From contig JAQWWH010000070.1 of the NCBI GenBank assembly GCA_029255105.1, forward strand, positions 1-50,101: a stretch of DNA of 50,101 nt, read 5' to 3'. The stretch comes from Flavimaricola sp. GTDB lineage: Bacteria > Pseudomonadota > Alphaproteobacteria > Rhodobacterales > Rhodobacteraceae. Positions within the stretch are counted from its first letter, which is position 1. Each line of letters begins with the position of its first letter. The notes under the pieces are model-generated. The model ran no database searches, was not told the origin of the DNA, and saw nothing but the letters and a program-made list of their open reading frames with translations. Made by a program: the position numbers and the translations under genes. Positions 45,484-50,101 of the stretch are shown in pieces.

Positions 45484-46083
45484 GTGACGATGGTAGAAGA
45501 ATTGATAGTACCGGAAGCCGCGCTTCCCGTCGCCGGGTTCAAGGCCCATTTGCGGTTGGGAAGCGGGTTTGCCGAAGACAGTTTGCAGGACGTTGTCCTT
45601 GTCGGCTTTCTGCGCGCCGCGATGGCCGCGATCGAAGGGCGGACGGGCAAGCTGTTGTTGCAGCGTGACCTGATCTGGCAGACCGAGGGCTGGCGTCATC
45701 CGGATCGCGTGACCCTGCCGGTGGCCCCTGTCAGCGCTGTGACGGCCTTTGAGATTGTCGATGGGGCTGGTGTCGCCGTGGCGGTTGATCCCGCCTTGTG
45801 GCGGCTTGCCCCCGGTGGCCAGAACGGGACCGTGGTTGCCACGACAGGCACTTTGCCGGTTATCCCCGCCAATGGTCATGCCCGATTTGGCCTTGTGGCG
45901 GGCTATGGGCCAAGCTGGGCCGATGTCCCGGCGGATCTGGCGCAAGCGATGCTGATGCTGGCGGCGCATTACTACGAATATCGCACCGATACCGCCCTTG
46001 AGGCTGGCTGTATGCCTTTTGGCGTGACGGCCCTGATCGAAAGGTACAGACAGGTCCGACTGTCGTTTGGGGGGCAGGCATGA
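45484..46083 (+). CDS. GTA g6, head-tail connector
   Basis: 199-aa gp6-like connector (adaptor ring below the portal). The start is GTG 45484 (encoding MTMVEELIVPEAALPV), 6 bases after GGAGG; an ATG at 45490 and a longer in-frame ATG at 45460 are alternatives. Conserved pattern: FKAHLRLGSGFAEDS, then LRAAMAAIEGRTGKLLLQ and AMLMLAAHYYEYR. Ends ATGA-coupled to g7. Confidence 0.88.
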   Translation: MTMVEELIVPEAALPVAGFKAHLRLGSGFAEDSLQDVVLVGFLRAAMAAIEGRTGKLLLQRDLIWQTEGWRHPDRVTLPVAPVSAVTAFEIVDGAGVAVAVDPALWRLAPGGQNGTVVATTGTLPVIPANGHARFGLVAGYGPSWADVPADLAQAMLMLAAHYYEYRTDTALEAGCMPFGVTALIERYRQVRLSFGGQA

Positions 46084-46418
46084 CGCCGCCGCGCCTGAAC
46101 CGACCGCTGGCACTGGAAGCACCGCTGCGGGTGTCCGATGGGGCGGGCGGCTTCAACGTCTCATGGCAGTTGCTTGGCACTCATTGGGCCGAAGTGACCC
46201 CGGGCACCGGCCGCGAGGCGGGCGCACCGGGTGGGGCGGTCAGCCGGGTCCCGGTGCGGATTGTCCTGCGGGCCAGCCCGGCCGGATCGCCGATGCGCCC
46301 GGCCGCGGACCAACGCTTTGTCGATGGGGGGCGGGTCTACACGATCCTGTCCGTGACCGAACGCGACAAGGATGGCCGCTATCTGGTCTGTCAGGCCCGC
46401 GAGGAGACCGCCGTATGA
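46080..46418 (+). CDS. GTA g7, head-tail stopper/adaptor
   Basis: 112-aa head closure protein (SPP1 gp16-like family). The core runs PLALEAPLRVSDGAGGFNVSW then WAEVTPGTGREA and the ending RDKDGRYLVCQAREETAV, as in head-tail adaptors. ATG 46080 overlaps the g6 stop and its own stop overlaps g8, so translation is coupled through the connector genes. Confidence 0.87.
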   Translation: MTPPRLNRPLALEAPLRVSDGAGGFNVSWQLLGTHWAEVTPGTGREAGAPGGAVSRVPVRIVLRASPAGSPMRPAADQRFVDGGRVYTILSVTERDKDGRYLVCQAREETAV

Positions 46419-46825
46419 CCTATGCCCTGTCTCCGGCGCTGCAATCGGCGGTCTATGCCGAGCTGGTGGCCGATCCCGGCCTCACATCGATCCTTGGAAC
46501 GGATATCTACGATGCCCTTCCCCCCGGTGTTCTGCCATCGATCTACGCCCTGATCGGCCCCGAAACGGTGCGGGACCGGTCCGACATGACGGGGCGGGGG
46601 GCGGATCACGACTTTACCGTCTCGATCGTCACGGACGGGGCGGGCTTTGCCACGGCCAAGGCGGCGGCGGGGGCTGTCTCTGACGCCCTGAACGGTGCCG
46701 ACCTTGGCCTGAGCCGGGGCAGGCTGGTCGGCCTGCGCTTTGTCAAGGCGACCGCCGCCCGGCGCGGCACGGGCGAGCAGCGCCAGATCACCCTGACCTT
46801 TCGCGCAAGGGTCGAGGACAGCTGA
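46415..46825 (+). CDS. GTA g8, tail terminator-type protein (DUF3168)
   Basis: 136-aa DUF3168 protein, which caps the tail tube and joins it to the head. The start is ATG 46415 (MTYALSPALQSAVYAELVADP). Family pattern: DIYDALPPGVLPSIYALIG, then DHDFTVSIVTDGAGF and the ending RRGTGEQRQITLTFRARVED. It overlaps g7 by 4 bases; g9 follows after 48 bases. Confidence 0.9.
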   Translation: MTYALSPALQSAVYAELVADPGLTSILGTDIYDALPPGVLPSIYALIGPETVRDRSDMTGRGADHDFTVSIVTDGAGFATAKAAAGAVSDALNGADLGLSRGRLVGLRFVKATAARRGTGEQRQITLTFRARVEDS

Positions 46826-46873
46826 GCCGCGCCCGGCGGCACAACAATTGCAACGATGAACGGAGGGATCGCC

Positions 46874-47290
46874 ATGGTGGCCCAAAACGGCAAGGACCTT
46901 TTGGTCAAGATCGACATGACGGGAGGCGGCTCGTTCGAGACCGCCGCAGGGCTGCGCGCCACCCGCATCAGCTTTAACGCCGAAAGCGTCGATGTAACGA
47001 GCCTCGAAAGCCAGGGCGGCTGGCGCGAGCTTTTGTCAGGGGCGGGCGTGAAATCCGCCGCCATCTCGGGCTCTGGCGTGTTCAAGGATGCCGCCACGGA
47101 CGAACGCGCCCGGCAGATATTCTTTGACGGTGAAAAGCCTGACTTTCAGGTCATTATCCCGGGCTTTGGCACTGTCGAGGGGCCGTTCCAGATCACCTCG
47201 ATCGAATACGCCGGCTCCTACAACGGCGAGGCGACCTATGAACTGGCTCTGTCCTCTGCCGGGGCGCTGACCTTTGCGGCGCTGATCTGA
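46874..47290 (+). CDS. GTA g9, major tail tube protein
   Basis: 138-aa TP901-1-type tube protein that polymerises as the tail. The start ATG 46874 (MVAQNGKDLLVKIDM) is set by CGGAGGG 6 bases upstream; an ATG at 46856 would put that site inside the gene. Core: ISFNAESVDVTSLESQGGWRELL, SAAISGSGVFKD and FQVIIPGFGTVEGPFQIT. The stop TGA and the g10 ATG share one base. Confidence 0.92.
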   Translation: MVAQNGKDLLVKIDMTGGGSFETAAGLRATRISFNAESVDVTSLESQGGWRELLSGAGVKSAAISGSGVFKDAATDERARQIFFDGEKPDFQVIIPGFGTVEGPFQITSIEYAGSYNGEATYELALSSAGALTFAALI

Positions 47291-47604
47291 TGGTGAACCC
47301 CTGGGCGGGCGAAGTGGCCCTTGTCATCGATGGTCGCATCCACCCTTGCAAACTGACCCTTGGGGCGCTGGCCGAGCTTGAGGCCGCCCTGGGTGCGGAT
47401 AGCCTTGTCGATCTGGTGGCCCGGTTTGAAGGGGGGGCCTTTTCGTCCCGCGATGTCATGGCCCTGATCGTGGCAGGGCTGCGGGGGGGCGGCTGGCAGG
47501 GGACCGCCGCCGACCTCGTATCGGCCGAGATCGCGGGCGGTCCGGTCGGGGCGGCGCGTGCGGCGGCTGAGATGCTGGCCCGCGCCTTTGCGGTGTCGTC
47601 ATGA
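47290..47604 (+). CDS. GTA g10, tail assembly chaperone-type protein
   Basis: 104-aa GTA-family protein, in the place where siphophages encode the tail assembly chaperone that wraps the tape measure. Core: AGEVALVIDGRIHPCKLTLGALAELEAALG then SSRDVMALIVAGLRGGGW. ATGA overlap with g10.1 at 47601-47604. In phages the longer product often comes by frameshift; here it is a separate coupled gene. Confidence 0.87.
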   Translation: MVNPWAGEVALVIDGRIHPCKLTLGALAELEAALGADSLVDLVARFEGGAFSSRDVMALIVAGLRGGGWQGTAADLVSAEIAGGPVGAARAAAEMLARAFAVSS

Positions 47605-47828
47605 GCGTGGGGCTGGACTGGTCGGCGATGCTGCGGGCCGGCCTGCGCGATCTGCGCCTGCGCCCGGCCGAGTTCTGGGCGCTCTGCCCGGTTGAGTTGA
47701 TGGTGATGCTGGGTCTTGACGGTGCGCCCGCGCCGATGGCCCGCACCCGCCTTGAGGAACTGGCGCGCAGCTTTCCCGATACCACCGTCCCATACCGCCA
47801 AAACAGCCAGACAGGAGAGACCCCATGA
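47601..47828 (+). CDS. GTA g10.1, small tail assembly protein (rcc01693 family)
   Basis: 75-aa protein (MSVGLDWSAMLRAGLRDL) recognised by the LRLRPAEFWALCPVELMVMLGL pattern, the family of Rhodobacter rcc01693. It lies between g10 and the tape measure gene and overlaps both by 4 bases. Together with g10 it is likely the two-part tail assembly chaperone. Confidence 0.83.
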   Translation: MSVGLDWSAMLRAGLRDLRLRPAEFWALCPVELMVMLGLDGAPAPMARTRLEELARSFPDTTVPYRQNSQTGETP

Positions 47829-48484
47829 CCGAGATTGATGGGCTGGACCGCTTTGCAGAGGACATGACCGGGCTGGAACAAACCCTGTCGGATGTGAGTG
47901 GCATGACAGCCGCCTTTTCCGCCACCCTGGCCAGCACCCGCGCCGCATTGGGCGAGACGAACCGCGAAATGGCCAACCTTGAGCGGGGGTTTTCGACCGG
48001 ACTGCGCCGGGCCTTTGACGGGGTGATCCTCGATGGCAAATCTCTGAGCGATGCGCTGGGCATGGTGGCCCGGTCGATGATCGACACCGCCTATGCCGCT
48101 GCCCTGCGTCCGGTCACCGACCATCTTGGCGGCCTGTTGTCCGACGGCTTTGCCAATGCGGTGACGGCCATGACCCCCTTTGCCAAAGGGGCCCCCTTTG
48201 CCCAGGGCCGGGTGATGCCCTTTGCCAAGGGGGGAGTCCTGTCCGGCCCGGTGGCCTTTCCCATGCGGGGCGGAACCGGCCTGATGGGCGAGGCGGGGCC
48301 AGAGGCGATCATGCCGCTGACCCGGGGGGCTGACGGGCGTCTTGGGGTCCGTGCCCAAGGCGGTGGGTCGGTCAATGTGACCATGCATGTCACCTCGCCT
48401 GATGTGACGGGGTTCCAGCGTAGCCAGGGCCAGATCGCGGCGCAGATGTCGCGCCTGATCGGGCGCGGTCAGCGCAATCGCTAG
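47825..48484 (+). CDS. GTA g11, tail tape measure protein
   Basis: 219-aa tape measure protein, very short compared with siphophage homologues (often over 600 aa), as in RcGTA, which has a short tail. A helical first half (LEQTLSDVSGMTAAFSATLAS) is followed by a Gly/Phe-rich segment (MTPFAKGAPFAQGRVMPFAKGG) and the conserved GGTGLMGEAGPEAIMPLTRGADGRLGV. ATG overlaps g10.1 by 4 bases. Confidence 0.9.
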   Translation: MTEIDGLDRFAEDMTGLEQTLSDVSGMTAAFSATLASTRAALGETNREMANLERGFSTGLRRAFDGVILDGKSLSDALGMVARSMIDTAYAAALRPVTDHLGGLLSDGFANAVTAMTPFAKGAPFAQGRVMPFAKGGVLSGPVAFPMRGGTGLMGEAGPEAIMPLTRGADGRLGVRAQGGGSVNVTMHVTSPDVTGFQRSQGQIAAQMSRLIGRGQRNR

Positions 48485-48493
48485 GAGAGGTAC

Positions 48494-49126
48494 ATGAGCT
48501 TTCACGAAATCCGCTTTCCCGCCAGCCTCAGTTTTGGGTCCATCGGCGGGCCCGAGCGCCGGACCGAGATCGTCACGCTCGCCAATGGGTTTGAAGAGCG
48601 CAACACCCCCTGGGCCAACTCGCGCCGTCGCTATGACGCGGGTCTTGGCCTGCGCAGTCTGGATGACGTTGAGACGCTGATCGCGTTCTTCGAGGCCCGC
48701 CAAGGCCAGCTTTATGCCTTTCGCTGGAAAGACTGGGCCGATTTCAAGTCGTCCCGCCCGTCGCGCGAAGTGACGCCGCTGGATCAGCTGATCGGACATG
48801 GGGACGAGGTCACGACCGCCTTTCCCCTGACCCGAAGCTATGCCTCTGGCGATCAGACTTACACCCGCCCGATCACCAAGCCGGTGACAGGCACCGTGCG
48901 GGTGGCCGTGGGGGGCGACAGCCTGCAGGACGGGATCGACTACACGGTCGATACGACGACCGGGGTCGTCACCTTTGCCGCCGCCCCGGATATGGGGGCG
49001 GAAATCCGGGCAGGCTATGAATTCGACGTGCCGGTCCGCTTTGACATTGACCGCATCCAGACGTCGGTCGCCTCGTTTCGGGCGGGCGACGTGCCGGCCG
49101 TGCCGATTGTCGAGGTGCGGATATGA
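48494..49126 (+). CDS. GTA g12, distal tail protein (DUF2460)
   Basis: 210-aa DUF2460 protein forming the distal ring of the tail tip. Family pattern: FHEIRFPASLSFGSIGGPERRTEIVTLANGFEERN and FEARQGQLYAFRWKDWADFKS; the ending VRFDIDRIQTSVASFRAGDVPAVPIVEVRI is complete. AGGAGAGG lies before the ATG. It overlaps g13 by ATGA. Confidence 0.93.
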   Translation: MSFHEIRFPASLSFGSIGGPERRTEIVTLANGFEERNTPWANSRRRYDAGLGLRSLDDVETLIAFFEARQGQLYAFRWKDWADFKSSRPSREVTPLDQLIGHGDEVTTAFPLTRSYASGDQTYTRPITKPVTGTVRVAVGGDSLQDGIDYTVDTTTGVVTFAAAPDMGAEIRAGYEFDVPVRFDIDRIQTSVASFRAGDVPAVPIVEVRI

Positions 49127-50004
49127 CCGCGCTTCTGGACCATCTGGCCACCGGGCTGACCACCGTCTGCCGCTGCTGGGCGATCCTGCGGCGGGACGGG
49201 CGCGTGCTCGGCTTTACCGATCATGACCTTGGGCTGGCCTTTGACGGCATCACCTTTCAGGCCAACGCGGGGATGACGGCCAGCGCCCTTGTGCAGGGAA
49301 CCGGCCTTGCCGCCGACAATACCGAGGCGCTGGGCGCCCTGAGCGATGCGGCAATAACCGAGGCCGATATTGCTGCGGGTCGTTACGACGGGGCACAGGT
49401 GCGGGCATGGCTCGTCAACTGGCGCGACCCGGCGCAACGGATGGAGCAGTTTCGCGGCACCATCGGCGAGGTGCGGCGCGGCGCGGGGGCGTTTCAGGCC
49501 GACCTGCGCGGGCTGACAGAGGCGCTGAACCAGCCGCAGGGCCGGGTCTATCACCGTCAGTGCAGCGCGGTTCTGGGGGACGCGGCCTGCCAGTTCGACC
49601 TTGAGGCTTCCGGCTATGCCCAGACCCGCGCGGCCGAGGTGGTTGAGCGGGACCAGACCTTTGGCTTTGCGGTGTTCGAAGGTGTTGAGGCCCGCTGGTT
49701 CGAAAGGGGCCGTCTGCGCGTTCTGACGGGCGCGGCAGAGGGGCTTGTGGGGGTCATCAAGCATGACCAGTTCCGCCCAGGTGGCCAGCGCGTGCTGGAG
49801 CCGTGGGACCCCCTTGGCGCCAAAGTGGGCCCCGGTGACATGCTGCGGATTGAGCCGGGGTGCGATAAGCGGGCCGAAACGTGCCGCTTCAAATTTAACA
49901 ACTTCAATAACTTTCGGGGCTTTCCTCACATTCCGGGCGAAGACTGGTTGCTGAGTGTGCCGCGCGGCCAAGGGGCCGATACGGGCGGGAGCCTTCTGGG
50001 ATGA
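49123..50004 (+). CDS. GTA g13, baseplate hub protein (DUF2163)
   Basis: 293-aa hub protein. The N-terminal DUF2163 part has LTTVCRCWAILRRDGRVLGFTDHDLGLAFDG; the C-terminal BR0599-type part has CDKRAETCRFKF and FRGFPHIPGED, with Cys pairs that in RcGTA bind an iron-sulfur cluster in the hub. Overlaps g12 and g14 by 4 bases each. Confidence 0.92.
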   Translation: MTALLDHLATGLTTVCRCWAILRRDGRVLGFTDHDLGLAFDGITFQANAGMTASALVQGTGLAADNTEALGALSDAAITEADIAAGRYDGAQVRAWLVNWRDPAQRMEQFRGTIGEVRRGAGAFQADLRGLTEALNQPQGRVYHRQCSAVLGDAACQFDLEASGYAQTRAAEVVERDQTFGFAVFEGVEARWFERGRLRVLTGAAEGLVGVIKHDQFRPGGQRVLEPWDPLGAKVGPGDMLRIEPGCDKRAETCRFKFNNFNNFRGFPHIPGEDWLLSVPRGQGADTGGSLLG

Positions 50005-50101
50005 CCGCCGATGTCGTCGCCACCGCCCGGGGCTGGATCGGGACGCCGTATCTGCATCAGGCCTCTTGCCGGGGGGCCGGGTGCGACTGCCTTGGCCTGA
50101 T
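50001..50101 (+). CDS. GTA g14, NlpC/P60 cell wall hydrolase, N-terminal fragment (cut by window edge)
   Basis: First 33 codons from ATG 50001 (MTADVVATARGWIGTPYLHQ) to the window end. The segment ending GAGCDCLGL carries the NlpC/P60 catalytic Cys; this peptidase is expected to open recipient peptidoglycan during GTA entry. The rest is outside the window. Confidence 0.88.
   Translation, partial: MTADVVATARGWIGTPYLHQASCRGAGCDCLGL

Larger units (their letters stand above)
40394..50101 (+). mobile_element. RcGTA-type gene transfer agent structural cluster (g1-g14, continues past the window)
   Basis: Seventeen or so kilobases are expected for the family; here the first 9.7 kb are present: terminase small and large subunits, portal, g3.5, prohead protease, capsid, g6-g8 connectors, tail tube, g10, g10.1, a very short tape measure, g12, g13 and the start of g14. 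All run on one strand with overlaps or short gaps. No integrase, repressor, replication or excision genes are visible, so this is a domesticated gene-packaging particle and not a prophage. Confidence 0.95.

Noticed and set aside
47456..48799. 447-codon open frame opposite GTA g10-g12
   Set aside because: Runs against four recognised GTA genes and has no motif.
40394..50101. Intact prophage
   Set aside because: Gene order and the short tape measure fit an RcGTA-type agent; no integrase, repressor, replication or attachment sites are visible in the window.

Overview
The window is a GC-rich chromosomal segment that reads as a marine alphaproteobacterium of the order Rhodobacterales (Roseobacter-like). 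Three loci point there: a gene transfer agent (GTA) structural cluster in RcGTA order, a DddP-type DMSP lyase, and a LuxR/LuxI quorum-sensing locus. Both window edges cut genes: a FliI/SctN-type ATPase on the left and GTA gene 14 on the right. Coding density is high, with mostly short operons separated by GC-hairpin terminators.

Layout. 0-7.4 kb: divergent fliI-like gene, then yajC-secD-secF, an Mth938-like gene and the cytochrome c maturation set ccmA-B-C-D-G. 7.6-15.5 kb: acnA, a DUF1223 protein, an LpxL-like acyltransferase, a three-gene Co-type nitrile hydratase set with the beta subunit split in two, fliG, a TPR protein and a 54-aa exported protein. 15.6-17.6 kb: quorum sensing, comprising a receptor without a DNA-binding domain, a divergent full-length LuxR regulator and a LuxI synthase. 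17.9-25.6 kb: purB, two small conserved proteins, bioY, an alpha/beta-hydrolase-OsmC fusion, an EEP-family protein, dddP and an unrecognised gene. 25.8-34.7 kb: glnB-glnA, the bifunctional NAD(P)HX repair enzyme, a Hint protein, tRNA-Leu(UAG), tig, a YdeI-type protein with a CDGSH motif, and rpsF-rpsR-rplI. 34.8-40.2 kb: fabD-fabG-acpP, a membrane protein, fabF-mltG. 40.4-50.1 kb: GTA genes g1 to g14 with g3.5 and g10.1, all on one strand and tightly coupled.

How the parts may connect. In Rhodobacterales, GTA production is known to be controlled by quorum sensing and by CtrA. This window holds a LuxRI locus, an exact TTAA-N7-TTAAC CtrA-type site beside luxI, and a shared element (CGTTAACAA[A]CTGTA) in both the luxI leader and the AT-rich region upstream of GTA g1. 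The receptor-only LuxR homologue is divergent from luxR across a perfect 12-bp palindrome, which suggests a built-in modulator of the AHL signal. These links are inferences from sequence. Other points of interest are the split nitrile hydratase beta subunit, the CDGSH-tailed YdeI protein with a duplicated tail, a 32-nt element repeated in two convergent gene junctions, and a 13-bp tandem repeat that starts at the fabG stop codon.
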